From Microbacterium aurantiacum (GTDB lineage: Bacteria; Actinomycetota; Actinomycetes; Actinomycetales; Microbacteriaceae): 64,000 nt of DNA. The notes under the pieces are model-generated. The model ran no database searches and was not told where the DNA came from. It saw nothing but the letters and a program-made list of their open reading frames with translations. How positions within the stretch are numbered: the stretch's first letter is position 1; each line of letters opens with the position of its first letter. The stretch lies in contig NZ_PGGU01000016.1 in the NCBI RefSeq assembly GCF_002872075.1, positions 124,001 through 188,000 on the forward strand. The letters run 5' to 3'. Made by a program: the position numbers and the translations under genes. This document shows positions 9,849 to 19,219 of the stretch, piece by piece.

Positions 9849-10526
9849 ATGCCCCGCCCCACCCTGCTCGCCGTCTCCCACGGGACGTCGGATGCCGAAG
9901 GCGCCCGCACGATCGCCGAGCTCGTCGACCGTGTCGCCGAGGCGCTGCCCGACGTGACCGTCACGGCTGCCTTCGTCGACGTGCAGCAGCCCGACGCCAA
10001 GGATCTGGCACTCGAGATCGAAGGCCCCGTCGTGATCGTGCCGCTGCTGCTGTCGAGCGGCTTCCACGTGCACCACGACCTGCACGGCATCGCCGGCAAG
10101 CGATCGGATGCGGTCGTCGCCGACCCCATGGGGCCGGACCCCCTCCTCGCCGACGTTCTCGCGCAGCGCCTGCCCCCCGCATCCGATGGCCCCGTCATCC
10201 TCGCCGTCGCGGGCTCCCGCGATCCGCGCTCGCTGACGGATGCCGAGGGCATGGCATCCCTGCTGAAGGACCGAATCGGGCGAGACGTCGAACTCGCCTA
10301 CCTCGCCGCCCGCCAGCCCGACCTGCCGACAGCCCTCACGAACCACCCGGACGCGGTCGTCTCGATCTACCTGCTCGCGCGTGGGTACTTCTTCGACCTC
10401 GCCGAGCGCCAGTCCGCAGACCGCACGATCACGCTCCCACTCCTCGACGGCGGCCCGGTCCCGCAGGCCCTGATCGACCTCGTCGTGGCCCGATACGTCG
10501 ACGCCGAGGCTCGGCTCGGCGACTGA
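9849..10526 (+). CDS. Sirohydrochlorin chelatase (CbiX/SirB family)
   Basis: The 225-residue protein is a duplicated CbiX-type class II chelatase. The first half has LLAVSHGTSD with the metal-binding His, and LLLSSGFHVHHDL with the second. The second half repeats the fold (VILAVAGSRDPRS and IYLLARGYFFD) but lacks the equivalent histidines, as in two-domain actinobacterial homologues. It inserts Fe2+ (or Co2+) into sirohydrochlorin. Next to sulfite reductase and cobA, iron insertion for siroheme is the likely job, equivalent to cysY of corynebacteria. It appears leaderless. A hairpin (10570-10599) follows it. Confidence 0.88.
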   Translation: MPRPTLLAVSHGTSDAEGARTIAELVDRVAEALPDVTVTAAFVDVQQPDAKDLALEIEGPVVIVPLLLSSGFHVHHDLHGIAGKRSDAVVADPMGPDPLLADVLAQRLPPASDGPVILAVAGSRDPRSLTDAEGMASLLKDRIGRDVELAYLAARQPDLPTALTNHPDAVVSIYLLARGYFFDLAERQSADRTITLPLLDGGPVPQALIDLVVARYVDAEARLGD

Positions 10527-10569
10527 GGGCGAGCGCCCAAGCACATCACACCGCTTCAGCACCAGTGTC

Positions 10570-10599
10570 CGGCGTCATATTTCTCACTGGATGACGCCG
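10570..10599. terminator. Hairpin between cbiX and sulfite reductase
   Basis: CGGCGTCAT-N12-ATGACGCCG, a perfect 9-bp stem with no U tract. It may terminate cbiX or be an operator upstream of the sulfur operon. Confidence 0.45.
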
Positions 10600-10633
10600 T
10601 GTGACGTTGCTTGACGCACTGAGTCGCCTCCGG

Positions 10634-10662
10634 TTAATGAACCAGGTCCAACTCCTTAGGTT
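10634..10662 (+). promoter_or_regulatory. Candidate promoter of the sulfate-assimilation operon
   Basis: TTAATG (10634-10639), 17 bases, TAGGTT (10657-10662). The predicted start lies about 20 bases before the ATG at 10691. A small palindrome GGTT-AATG-AACC overlaps the -35 box and could bind a regulator. Confidence 0.5.
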
Positions 10663-10690
10663 GAAAGACAGCCATCCAGGGAGCAGGACC

Positions 10691-12424
10691 ATGACCATCC
10701 AGCAGCCAGGGCCCGTACAGTCAGGGCCAGTCCGCGGTGCCCGCACGCGCACAGCCCGCGTACCGACGAAGCCGCACGGGCAGTGGCTCGTCGACGGCAC
10801 CGAGCCATTGAACCCCAATGAGGAGTTCAAGCTCGCCGACAACGGACTCAACGTGCGCGAGCGCATCGAGACGGTCTACGCGCAGGGCGGCTTCGCAAGC
10901 ATCGACCCGACCGACCTGCACGGGCGCTTCCGCTGGTGGGGCCTGTACACGCAGCGCAAGCCAGGGATCGACGGCGGCCGCACGGCGCAACTCGAGCCGC
11001 ACGAGCTCGAAGACGAGTACTTCATGCTGCGAGTCCGTATCGACGGCGGCCAGCTCACGACCCACCAGCTGCGCGTGATCGGCGAGATCTCCACCGAGTT
11101 CGCCCGCGACAGCGCAGACATGACCGACCGGCAGAACGTGCAGCTGCACTGGATCCGCGTCGAAGACGTCCCCGAGATCTGGCGGCGCCTCGAAGAGGTC
11201 GGCCTCAGCACCACCGAGGCGTGCGGCGACGTTCCCCGCGTCATCCTCGGCTCCCCCGTCGCGGGCATCGCCGCCGATGAGATCATCGACCCGACGCCGC
11301 AGATCCACGAGATCGCCGCCCGGTTCATCGGCGACCCGACGCTCGCGAACCTCCCCCGCAAGTACAAGACCGCGATCACCGGCCACCCCAGCCAGGACGT
11401 CGTCCACGAGATCAACGACTGCGCCTTCGTCGCCGTCGAGCACCCCGAACTCGGCATCGGCTACGACCTCTGGGTCGGCGGCGCCCTCTCCGTGGTGCCG
11501 CGTCTCGGCGAGCGCCTCGGCACGTTCGTGACGCCCGACCGGGTCGCCGAGGTCTGGCACGGCGTGACCCAGATCTTCCGCGACTACGGCTACCGCCGCC
11601 TCCGCAACAAGGCGCGTCTGAAGTTCCTCCTGGCTGACTGGGGCACCGAGAAGTTCCGCGAGGTGCTCGAGAACGAGTACCTCGACAGCCCCCTCCCCGA
11701 CGGCCCGGCCGCACCCAAGCCGACCAGCATCGGCGACCACGTCGGCGTGCACGCCCAGAAGGACGGCCGCTTCTTCGTCGGCGCCGCTCCCCTCGTCGGC
11801 CGCGTCTCCGGCAGCACGCTCACCGCTCTCGCCGACCTCGCCGAGGTGCACGGCTCGCAGCGCGTGCGCACCACGCCGTATCAGAAGCTCATCGTCCTCG
11901 ATGTTCCCGAGACCGAGGTCGAGAGCCTCGTCGCGGGTCTCGACGCGATCGGCCTCTCGGCCCGCCCGAGCCTGTTCCGTCGCGGCACCATCGCCTGCAC
12001 CGGCATCGAGTACTGCAAGCTCGCCATCGTCGAGACCAAGGCGAACGCCGCCGAGGCGATCCGCCAGCTCGAGGATCGCCTCGGCGAGCTCGAGCCCGAG
12101 ATCGGCCGCCCGATCACCCTGCACGTGAACGGGTGCCCGAACTCCTGCGCCCGCATCCAGACGGCCGACATCGGCCTGAAGGGCCAGCTCGTCCTGATCG
12201 GCGGGGAACAGGTTCCCGGGTACCAGGTGCACCTCGGCGGCGGTCTCGCCGGCGTCGACCGTGAAGAGGCGGGGCTCGGCCGCACCGTGCGCGGCCTGAA
12301 GGTCGCAGCTGACGGCATCGCCGACTACGCCGAGCGCGTCATCCGCCGCTACCTCGCCGACCGCGAGGATGCGGAGAGTTTCGCGCAGTGGGCGCACCGC
12401 GCCGACGAGGAGGCTCTGCAGTGA
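10691..12424 (+). CDS. sir: Ferredoxin-dependent assimilatory sulfite (or nitrite) reductase
   Basis: The 577-residue protein has the duplicated ferredoxin-like and siroheme/[4Fe-4S] domains of the NirA/SirA family. The cluster-binding motif is ACTGIEYC (C-X5-C) followed by NGCPNSC (C-X3-C). Conserved substrate-pocket segments include RWWGLYTQR and RKYKTAITG. It reduces sulfite to sulfide with six electrons from ferredoxin. Sulfite rather than nitrite is inferred from the company of cysH, cysD and cysN. The frame is open 30 codons further upstream, but the ATG at 10691 has a GGGAGCAGG ribosome-binding site and the family N-terminus. The stop overlaps the cysH start (GTGA). Confidence 0.92.
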   Translation: MTIQQPGPVQSGPVRGARTRTARVPTKPHGQWLVDGTEPLNPNEEFKLADNGLNVRERIETVYAQGGFASIDPTDLHGRFRWWGLYTQRKPGIDGGRTAQLEPHELEDEYFMLRVRIDGGQLTTHQLRVIGEISTEFARDSADMTDRQNVQLHWIRVEDVPEIWRRLEEVGLSTTEACGDVPRVILGSPVAGIAADEIIDPTPQIHEIAARFIGDPTLANLPRKYKTAITGHPSQDVVHEINDCAFVAVEHPELGIGYDLWVGGALSVVPRLGERLGTFVTPDRVAEVWHGVTQIFRDYGYRRLRNKARLKFLLADWGTEKFREVLENEYLDSPLPDGPAAPKPTSIGDHVGVHAQKDGRFFVGAAPLVGRVSGSTLTALADLAEVHGSQRVRTTPYQKLIVLDVPETEVESLVAGLDAIGLSARPSLFRRGTIACTGIEYCKLAIVETKANAAEAIRQLEDRLGELEPEIGRPITLHVNGCPNSCARIQTADIGLKGQLVLIGGEQVPGYQVHLGGGLAGVDREEAGLGRTVRGLKVAADGIADYAERVIRRYLADREDAESFAQWAHRADEEALQ

Positions 12425-13161
12425 GCACCCTGGTCGACATCCGCCCGGCCCGCCGCTCCGCCGAGGAGCTCAAGGCCCTCGCCGAGCGCGGCGCGATCGA
12501 GTTGCGCAGTCGCGCCGCCGACGAAGCGAGCCCGGCCGAGGTCGTCGCGTGGGTGGCCGAGAACTTCGCCGTCTCCCAGGCCGCCGTCGCCTGCTCGATG
12601 GCGGATGCCGCCCTGCCGCACCTGGTCGCGCAGAGCCTCCCGGGGGTCGACGTGCTCTTCCTCGAGACCGGCTACCACTTCGCCGAGACCACGTTCACCC
12701 GCAACGAGGTCGCCACAGCCCTCGACGTGCGCATCGTCGACGTGAAACCCGAGCAGACCGTGCGCGAGCAGGATGCCGAATTCGGCGCCGAACTGTTCGC
12801 CCGCGATCCCGGCCTGTGCTGCGCACGTCGCAAGGTCGAGCCGCTGCAGCGGGCGCTCGGCGGCTACGAGCTGTGGTTCACCGGCGTACGCCGCGAAGAA
12901 GGCCCGACTCGCGCCGACACCCCGCTGATCGTCTGGGACGAGCGCAACGGACTGGTCAAGGTCAACCCGGTCGCGAGCTGGAGCTTCGACGACCTCATCG
13001 ACTACGCCACCGTGCACGAGGTGCCGGTGAATCCCCTCGTCGCGAACGGCTACCCCTCCATCGGGTGCGCGCCGTGCACGAAGGCGGTCGCCCCCGGCGA
13101 GGATCCGCGATCCGGCCGCTGGGCAGGACTCTCGAAGACAGAATGCGGGCTGCACCTATGA
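12421..13161 (+). CDS. cysH: Adenylyl-sulfate (APS) reductase, iron-sulfur type
   Basis: The 246-residue protein starts with GTG overlapping the sir stop by four bases. It has the CysH fold with LCCARRKVEPL and IGCAPCTK; this CC...CxxC set ligates a [4Fe-4S] cluster and marks the APS-using (assimilatory, EC 1.8.4.10) branch rather than PAPS reductases. The catalytic C-terminal ECGLH motif is intact. It forms sulfite and AMP from APS using thioredoxin. No cysC (APS kinase) is seen in the window, which fits direct APS use. The stop overlaps the cysD start (ATGA). Confidence 0.95.
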   Translation: MSTLVDIRPARRSAEELKALAERGAIELRSRAADEASPAEVVAWVAENFAVSQAAVACSMADAALPHLVAQSLPGVDVLFLETGYHFAETTFTRNEVATALDVRIVDVKPEQTVREQDAEFGAELFARDPGLCCARRKVEPLQRALGGYELWFTGVRREEGPTRADTPLIVWDERNGLVKVNPVASWSFDDLIDYATVHEVPVNPLVANGYPSIGCAPCTKAVAPGEDPRSGRWAGLSKTECGLHL

Positions 13162-14063
13162 GCACCATCACGTCGCTGAGCACCCTCGACCTGCTCGAGG
13201 CCGAGGCGATCCACATCATCCGCGAGGTCGTCGCCGAGTTCGAGAAGCCCGTGCTGCTGTTCTCCGGCGGCAAGGACTCCGTCGTGGTGCTGCACCTCGC
13301 CGCCAAGGCGTTCGCCCCGGGCAAGGTGCCGTTCCCCGTGCTGCACGTCGACACCGGCCACAACTTCCCCGAGGTCATCGCGTTCCGCGACGAGACCGTC
13401 GAACGCCTCGGCATCAGGCTCGAAGTCGCCAGCGTGCAGGACTACATCGACGACGGCCGCCTTGCCGAGCGTCCGGACGGAACCCGCAACACCCTGCAGA
13501 CGCAGCCCCTGCTCGACGCGATCGCTGCGGGCAAGCACGATGCGGTGTTCGGCGGCGCTCGCCGCGACGAAGACAAGGCCCGCGCCAAAGAGCGGATCAT
13601 CTCGCTGCGCGACGAGTTCGGGCAGTGGGATCCGCGCAATCAGCGCCCCGAGCTGTGGAGCCTGTACAACGGCCGTCACCTCCCCGGCCAGCACGTACGC
13701 GCCTTCCCGATCTCGAACTGGACCGAGCTCGACATCTGGCAGTACATCGCTCGCGAGGACATCGCTCTCCCGCCGCTGTACTACGCGCACGAGCGCGAGG
13801 TGTTCCGGCGCGACGGCATGTGGTGGTCGGTCGGCGAGTTCTCGCTGCCGCGCGACCATGAACCGACCGAACGCCGGGTCGTGCGCTACCGGACGGTCGG
13901 CGACTCGAGCTGCACCGGCGCCGTGGAATCGGATGCCGCGGACACGGCATCCGTCGTCGCGGAGGTCGCGCGCTCGACGCTCACCGAACGCGGTGCCACC
14001 AGGGCGGATGACCGCATCAGCGAGGCCGCCATGGAAGATCGCAAGAAGGACGGGTACTTCTGA
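13158..14063 (+). CDS. cysD: Sulfate adenylyltransferase subunit 2
   Basis: The 301-residue protein is a CysD PP-loop enzyme with LLFSGGKDSVVVLHLA (residues about 32-47), GGARRDEDKARAKERI, and the C-terminal REVFRRDGMWW...KKDGYF. With CysN it activates sulfate to APS. The start overlaps the cysH stop and the stop overlaps the cysN start (TGATG), so translation is coupled. Confidence 0.96.
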   Translation: MSTITSLSTLDLLEAEAIHIIREVVAEFEKPVLLFSGGKDSVVVLHLAAKAFAPGKVPFPVLHVDTGHNFPEVIAFRDETVERLGIRLEVASVQDYIDDGRLAERPDGTRNTLQTQPLLDAIAAGKHDAVFGGARRDEDKARAKERIISLRDEFGQWDPRNQRPELWSLYNGRHLPGQHVRAFPISNWTELDIWQYIAREDIALPPLYYAHEREVFRRDGMWWSVGEFSLPRDHEPTERRVVRYRTVGDSSCTGAVESDAADTASVVAEVARSTLTERGATRADDRISEAAMEDRKKDGYF

Positions 14064-15424
14064 TGACCGATACCTCGATTCTCGACGCGCCGGCTGAGGC
14101 GGTATCCCTGCTCGCCGAGGGCTCCACCCTGTTCCGCTTCGCGACGGCCGGATCCGTCGACGACGGCAAGTCGACCCTCGTCGGCCGGCTGCTGCACGAC
14201 GCGAAGGCGATCCTGGCCGACCAGCTCGAGCAGGTCGCCGCGACCTCCCGCGACCGCGGTTTCGCCCACGGTGCCTTCGACTTCGCGCTGCTGACCGACG
14301 GCCTTCGCGCCGAGCGCGAGCAGGGCATCACGATCGATGTCGCCTACCGCTACTTCTCCACCGGCCGCCGCAGCTTCATCCTCGCGGACTGCCCCGGCCA
14401 CGTGCAGTACACCCGCAACATGGTCACCGGCGCCGCGACCGCCGACGCCGTGATCGTGCTCGTCGACGCCCGCAAGGGCGTGGTCGAGCAGACCAGGCGA
14501 CACCTCGCGGTGGTGTCGCTGCTGCGCGTCGCGCACGTGATCATCGCGGTGAACAAGATCGACCTGATCGACTTCGATGAGGCGCGATACGACGAGATCG
14601 AACGCGAAGCGGGCCGCGTCGCGACTGAACTCGGCCTCTCCGGCATCCGGGTGCTGCCGGTCTCCGCACTGCAGGGCGACAACATCGTCGACCGCTCCGG
14701 ACGCACCCCCTGGTACGACGGCCCCACCCTGCTGGAGCTGCTCGAGACCCTCCCCAGTCAGCAGGAGACCGTCTCGCACGCCGCCGAGTTCCGGCTGCCG
14801 GTGCAGCTGGTGCTCCGGCCACAGGGCGGCCTCGCCCCCACGATCCCCGCAGCGGACGCCGAGCGCTACCGCGATTTCCGTGGCTTCGCGGGCCGCGTCA
14901 GCTCCGGCACCGTCCGCGTCGGCGATCGGGTCGAGGTGCTCCCCGGACGACTCGCCACGACGGTCACCGGCATCCACATCGCAGGCGACGAAGCGGATGC
15001 CGCGACGACGTCGCAGTCCGTGACGCTGACGCTCGCCGACGACGTGGATGCCGCGCGCGGCGCGCTCATCGTCGGCGCGGGCACGGCGCCCGCCGGCCGG
15101 AAGGAGGCCGTGGTCGAGCTGTTCCAGCTGGATCCGCGCTCCGTCACCACCGGCACCCGGGTGCTCGTCAAGCACGGCACCTCCACGATTCAGGCCGTCG
15201 TCGCCGAGGTGCTCTCGCGGTACGACCTGGAGACGCTCGCCCATCACGACGCCGATGACCTCGCCGTGAACGAGATCGGCCGGGTGCGTCTGCGCCTCGC
15301 GTCGGAACTGCCGCTGGAGCCGTATGCACAGGGCCGCGAGGGCGGCGCCCTGCTGCTGATCCACCCCGCCGACGGCGCGACTCTCGCCGCGGCGACCGTC
15401 GTGATCGTCGACGACGCACCCTGA
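14063..15424 (+). CDS. cysN: Sulfate adenylyltransferase subunit 1 (GTPase)
   Basis: The 453-residue protein carries the translation-factor-like GTPase motifs AGSVDDGKST (residues 29-38), DCPGHVQYT and NKIDLIDF, then the beta-barrel domains II and III. GTP hydrolysis drives APS formation by CysD. There is no CysC kinase fused at the C-terminus, as its length also shows. After a 45-base gap with a good ribosome-binding site the ABC transporter genes follow on the same strand. Confidence 0.95.
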   Translation: MTDTSILDAPAEAVSLLAEGSTLFRFATAGSVDDGKSTLVGRLLHDAKAILADQLEQVAATSRDRGFAHGAFDFALLTDGLRAEREQGITIDVAYRYFSTGRRSFILADCPGHVQYTRNMVTGAATADAVIVLVDARKGVVEQTRRHLAVVSLLRVAHVIIAVNKIDLIDFDEARYDEIEREAGRVATELGLSGIRVLPVSALQGDNIVDRSGRTPWYDGPTLLELLETLPSQQETVSHAAEFRLPVQLVLRPQGGLAPTIPAADAERYRDFRGFAGRVSSGTVRVGDRVEVLPGRLATTVTGIHIAGDEADAATTSQSVTLTLADDVDAARGALIVGAGTAPAGRKEAVVELFQLDPRSVTTGTRVLVKHGTSTIQAVVAEVLSRYDLETLAHHDADDLAVNEIGRVRLRLASELPLEPYAQGREGGALLLIHPADGATLAAATVVIVDDAP

Positions 15425-15469
15425 CCTGCTCAATCCCACTCGAACACCCACCCTGAAGGAGGCGAAACC

Positions 15470-16543
15470 GTGAAGATCAACCGCACCATCAAGACACTCA
15501 CCGCTCTGGGAATCACCGCAATGATGCTGGCCGGTTGCGCCTCGGCATCCGCTGAGCCCGACTCCGGCGGGGCCACGGGCGACGATCTCACCGAGGTCCG
15601 CCTCGGATACTTCGCGAACGTCACGCACGCACCGGCCCTGGTCGGCCTCTCCGAGGGCCTGTTCCAGGATGCTCTCGGCGACGTCGATCTGAAGACCGAG
15701 GTGTTCAACGCCGGCCCCGCCGCGATCGAGGCGCTCTCCGCCGGCGCGATCGACGCGACCTACATCGGCCCGAACCCGTCGATCAACACGTTCATCCAGT
15801 CCGGTGGAGAGTCCGCCCACATCATCGCGGGCGCCACGTCGGGTGGCGCAGCGCTCGTGGTCCGCGACGGCATCGAGACGCCGGAAGACCTCGAGGGGAC
15901 CAACATCGCCTCCCCGCAGCTCGGCAACACGCAGGATGTGGCGCTGCGCAGCTGGCTCGCGGAAGAGGGCTTCGAGACCTCGACTTCGGGTGGCGGCGAC
16001 GTCACCATCACGCCGACCGAGAACGCCCAGACGCTGACCCTGTTCCAGGACGGGCAGCTCGACGGTGCCTGGCTGCCGGAGCCCTGGGTCTCGCGACTGG
16101 TCGTCGAGGCCGGAGCGCACGTGCTCGTCGACGAGAAGGACCTCTGGCCCGACGGGAACTTCCCGACGACCGTCCTGCTGGTGCGCGCGGAGTTCGCCGA
16201 GCAGCACCCCGACGTCGTCGAGGAGCTGCTCCAGGGGCACATCGCCGCCGTGACCTGGCTCGACGAGAATGCCGAGGAGGCCCCGGCCGTCATCAACGAC
16301 GCGCTCGAGGAGGCGACCGGTAAGAGGCTCTCGGACGAGGTGCTCGCCCGTGCCCTCGAGAACGTGACGTTCACGGTCGATCCGCATGCGGAGGCCTTCG
16401 AGACGCTCGTCGAGGACGGTCTCGCCGCCGGGACGCAGAAGGAAGGCTCGATCGACGGGCTCTTCGACCTGCGCGCACTGAACGCCCTCCTCGAGAAGGA
16501 CGGAGCGGAGCCCGTCTCCGCCGCCGACCTCGGGGAGGAATGA
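15470..16543 (+). CDS. ABC transporter substrate-binding lipoprotein, SsuA/NrtA-like
   Basis: The 357-residue protein starts with GTG after GAAGGAGGCG. It has a lipoprotein signal ending MLAGC (Cys about residue 23) and the periplasmic-binding fold of the nitrate/sulfonate/taurine group (LGYFANVTHAPALVGLSEGLF, FIQSGGESAHIIAGA, ASPQLGNTQDVALRSWL). Its place directly after cysN suggests a sulfur source such as sulfate, sulfite or a sulfonate. No sulfonate monooxygenase (ssuD, tauD) is nearby. The substrate is inference only. Confidence 0.85.
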   Translation: MKINRTIKTLTALGITAMMLAGCASASAEPDSGGATGDDLTEVRLGYFANVTHAPALVGLSEGLFQDALGDVDLKTEVFNAGPAAIEALSAGAIDATYIGPNPSINTFIQSGGESAHIIAGATSGGAALVVRDGIETPEDLEGTNIASPQLGNTQDVALRSWLAEEGFETSTSGGGDVTITPTENAQTLTLFQDGQLDGAWLPEPWVSRLVVEAGAHVLVDEKDLWPDGNFPTTVLLVRAEFAEQHPDVVEELLQGHIAAVTWLDENAEEAPAVINDALEEATGKRLSDEVLARALENVTFTVDPHAEAFETLVEDGLAAGTQKEGSIDGLFDLRALNALLEKDGAEPVSAADLGEE

Positions 16544-17382
16544 TGACTGCGCCCGCGGGGAAGACGGTGGATGCGGAGGTGCCCGTGACCAGGCTGACGC
16601 CGAGCTTCGACAGCGTCGCACCGGTCGCGGCGCCGGCGCCCGCCGTCGACCCCGCGGTGCGCATCTCGAACGTCACGAAGCGCTACGGATCGGGACCGGT
16701 CGTCCTCGACGACGTCTCGCTCGACATCGCCCCCGGCGAGTTCGTCTGCCTGCTCGGCGCCTCCGGCTGCGGGAAGTCCACGTTGCTGAACCTCATCGCC
16801 GGACTCGAACCGGTGACCGCAGGATCCATCGGCACGCCGGCCGGCGGCGCCGCGGTGATGTTCCAGGAGTCCGCGCTGATGCCCTGGCTCACTGCGCGCC
16901 AGAACGTGGAACTCGCGTTGCGCCTTCGTGGCGTCGCGCGCCGCGAGCGCCGCGAGGAGGCCGAGCGTCTGCTCGGCACCGTGAACCTGTCGGAAGCGGC
17001 GGACAAGCGCCCGCACGAACTCTCCGGCGGTATGCGACAGCGCGTCGCCCTGGCCCGCGCCCTCGCCCAGGACCGTTCCGTACTGCTCATGGACGAGCCC
17101 TTCGCAGCCCTCGACGCGATCACCCGCGACCTCCTGCACGAGGAGCTCGAGCGCGTGTGGCGGGCCACCGGCCGCACCATCGTGTTCGTCACCCACAACG
17201 TGCGCGAGGCTGCGCGCCTCGGCCAGCGCGTCATCCTGCTCTCCAGCCGCCCCGGCCGGGTGGCCGGGGAATGGAAGGTCGCCTCGACCCGCGGCCGGCG
17301 CATCGAGTCGCCCGAGGTGGCGGCGCTGGCCACCGAGATCACCGCCGAGCTCCGGAAGGAGATCCGCCGCAATGCCTCCTGA
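16543..17382 (+). CDS. ABC transporter ATP-binding protein, SsuB-like
   Basis: The 279-residue protein carries Walker A LGASGCGKSTLLNLIAG, a Q-loop in VMFQESALMPW, the signature LSGGMRQRVALARALA, Walker B LLMDEPFAALD and the switch His in FVTHNVREA. An ATG three bases upstream (16540) is also in frame, but GGGGAGG is correctly spaced only from the second ATG. It belongs to the nitrate/sulfonate importer subfamily and overlaps both neighbours. Confidence 0.9.
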   Translation: MTAPAGKTVDAEVPVTRLTPSFDSVAPVAAPAPAVDPAVRISNVTKRYGSGPVVLDDVSLDIAPGEFVCLLGASGCGKSTLLNLIAGLEPVTAGSIGTPAGGAAVMFQESALMPWLTARQNVELALRLRGVARRERREEAERLLGTVNLSEAADKRPHELSGGMRQRVALARALAQDRSVLLMDEPFAALDAITRDLLHEELERVWRATGRTIVFVTHNVREAARLGQRVILLSSRPGRVAGEWKVASTRGRRIESPEVAALATEITAELRKEIRRNAS

Positions 17383-18280
17383 AGCCGCATCCGTCGCAAC
17401 GAACGAGACCGTCGAGAACGACGACCTCGCCACCCTCTCCGCCGGCCTCGATCGCCTGCAGTCCGACACCGCACCGCAGAGGTCGCTCTGGCGTGACGTG
17501 CTCGGCAAGACCCTGCCGCCGGTGGGGCTGCTGATCGCCCTGCTCGCCGTGTGGCAGCTGTACATCGTCGTCGCGAACCCCCGCCCCGACAAGGCACCGA
17601 GCCCTGCGGCGGTCGCCGGCGCCCTCGGCGATTCCTGGGAGTCGGGCCGCCTGCAGGAGGCGGTGACCACGAGCCTCGAGCGCGGCGTCATCGGGTTCCT
17701 GATCGCGATCCTCGTCGGCACCGCGCTCGGGATGCTGCTCGCCGAGTGGAAGCTGCTCCGTCGCGCCGCCGGCCCGCTGATCTCCGGCCTCACGGTGCTG
17801 CCCTCGGTCGCCTGGGTGCCCGCTGCGATCATCTGGTTCGGGCTCAGTGATGCCACCGCCTACTTCGTCATCCTGATGGGCGCCATCCCCTCGATCGTGA
17901 ACGGGCTCCTCTCCGGCATCGATCAGGTGCCGCCGCAGTTGCGCCGAGTCGGCATCGTGCTCGGCGCGAGCCGCTGGCAGCTCGCGACCTCGGTCACTCT
18001 GCCCGCGGCCCTCCCCGGCTACTTCGCCGGCCTCAAGCAGGGCTGGGCCTTCTCCTGGCGGTCGCTGATGGCGGCTGAGATCATCACCAGCGGGGGAACG
18101 ATCGGCTTCGGCCTCGGCACGATGCTCAACCAGTCACGCGAACTCGCGGATCTCGCCGGCGTGCTCGCCACGATCCTGCTCATCCTCGCGATCGGCATTC
18201 TGATCGAACTGGCACTGTTCGGCCCGATCGAGCGGCGGATGCTCCGCAACCGCGGCCTGATGCTGGGCGGCTCACGATGA
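17372..18280 (+). CDS. ABC transporter permease, SsuC-like
   Basis: The 302-residue protein has about six transmembrane helices between residues 45 and 290. The cytoplasmic coupling loop is of the SsuC/TauC type (GIVLGASRWQLATSVTLPAALPGYFAGLKQG). It completes the importer with the two preceding genes. The start overlaps the ATPase gene by 11 bases and the stop overlaps the cobA start (ATGA), tying transport and siroheme synthesis into one transcript. Confidence 0.92.
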   Translation: MPPEAASVATNETVENDDLATLSAGLDRLQSDTAPQRSLWRDVLGKTLPPVGLLIALLAVWQLYIVVANPRPDKAPSPAAVAGALGDSWESGRLQEAVTTSLERGVIGFLIAILVGTALGMLLAEWKLLRRAAGPLISGLTVLPSVAWVPAAIIWFGLSDATAYFVILMGAIPSIVNGLLSGIDQVPPQLRRVGIVLGASRWQLATSVTLPAALPGYFAGLKQGWAFSWRSLMAAEIITSGGTIGFGLGTMLNQSRELADLAGVLATILLILAIGILIELALFGPIERRMLRNRGLMLGGSR

Positions 18281-19191
18281 CCGGCCGGGTCACGCTCGTC
18301 GGGGCAGGTCCCGGCGACGCCGGGTTGCTGACCCTCCGCGGGTTCCGAGCCCTGCAGGAGGCCGACGTCATCGTCGCCGATCGGCTCGGTGCGCGCACCG
18401 TGCTGGAGCAGCTCGTCGACGAGGGCGAGCAGATCGACGCCGAGGTGATCGACGTCGGCAAGCTGCCAGGACACCACCCGGTTTCGCAGGACGGCATCAA
18501 TGCGCTGCTCGTCGAACTCGCCTCCGCAGGGAAACGCGTCGTGCGACTGAAGGGCGGAGACCCGTTCGTGTTCGGCCGCGGCCGCGAGGAGCAGCTGTTC
18601 TGCGAGGCAGCCGGAATCCCGGTCGAGATCGTTCCCGGCGTCACCAGCGCCGTCTCCGTTCCGGCCGTGGCCGGAATCCCGCTCACCCATCGCGGCATCG
18701 CTGCATCGTTCACCGTCGTCAGCGGCCACGATCAGATCGAGCAGGTCACGGGCGGCGGTGACCACACCGTCGTGCTGCTGATGGGCGTGGGTACGCTCGC
18801 GCACTCCGCGCATGTGCTCGCCACCGGTCCCCGCGGCGCGGACTGCCCGGTCGCGATCATCGAAGACGGCTTCGGCGAGCGGCAGCGGATCACCGTCGGC
18901 ACACTCGGCACCATCGCGCACCTCGCTGCGGCTCGCCAGGTGCGCTCCCCCGCCGTGGTCGTGATCGGCGACGTCGTCAGATTGAGCCCGGATGCGGCAT
19001 CGCTCGCCTCCGCGGCCGTTCCGGCGGCACCGGATGCTGCGCCTTCGCCGCGCCCGCGCTGGGCGGACGCCCTCGACGCCGGCCTCGCCGTCGACACCGG
19101 CCTGATCCAGGCGGTCGAATCCACCCTCGATCAGCGTCCGGACGACGGCATCCGCCCCTCCTTCTCCTCCTTCTTCTCGCGCACGCGCTGA
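18277..19191 (+). CDS. cobA: Uroporphyrinogen-III C-methyltransferase
   Basis: The 304-residue protein is a SUMT-type methylase with VTLVGAGPGDAGLLTLRG at the N-terminus, VRLKGGDPFVFGRGREE and PGVTSAVSVPAVAGIPLTHRG. It methylates uroporphyrinogen III twice to precorrin-2, the first committed step to siroheme. The C-terminal 55 residues are an extra, low-complexity Ala/Pro-rich tail. A precorrin-2 dehydrogenase is not seen in the window; the chelatase is at 9849. The place in the operon indicates cofactor supply for sulfite reductase. Confidence 0.92.
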   Translation: MTGRVTLVGAGPGDAGLLTLRGFRALQEADVIVADRLGARTVLEQLVDEGEQIDAEVIDVGKLPGHHPVSQDGINALLVELASAGKRVVRLKGGDPFVFGRGREEQLFCEAAGIPVEIVPGVTSAVSVPAVAGIPLTHRGIAASFTVVSGHDQIEQVTGGGDHTVVLLMGVGTLAHSAHVLATGPRGADCPVAIIEDGFGERQRITVGTLGTIAHLAAARQVRSPAVVVIGDVVRLSPDAASLASAAVPAAPDAAPSPRPRWADALDAGLAVDTGLIQAVESTLDQRPDDGIRPSFSSFFSRTR

Positions 19192-19219
19192 GCCCGCAGA
19201 CCGAAAGGCCTCCTTCGTC

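Noticed and set aside
10721..12397. Minus-strand open frame of 558 codons opposite sulfite reductase
   Set aside because: Shadow of a well-supported gene; Asp/Ala/Val-rich without motifs.
13886..16621. Minus-strand open frame of 911 codons
   Set aside because: It is antisense to cysN and the SsuA-like gene, with no domain pattern and no ribosome-binding site.
15760..17856. Minus-strand open frame of 698 codons
   Set aside because: It is antisense to the ABC importer genes, whose motifs are clear on the plus strand.
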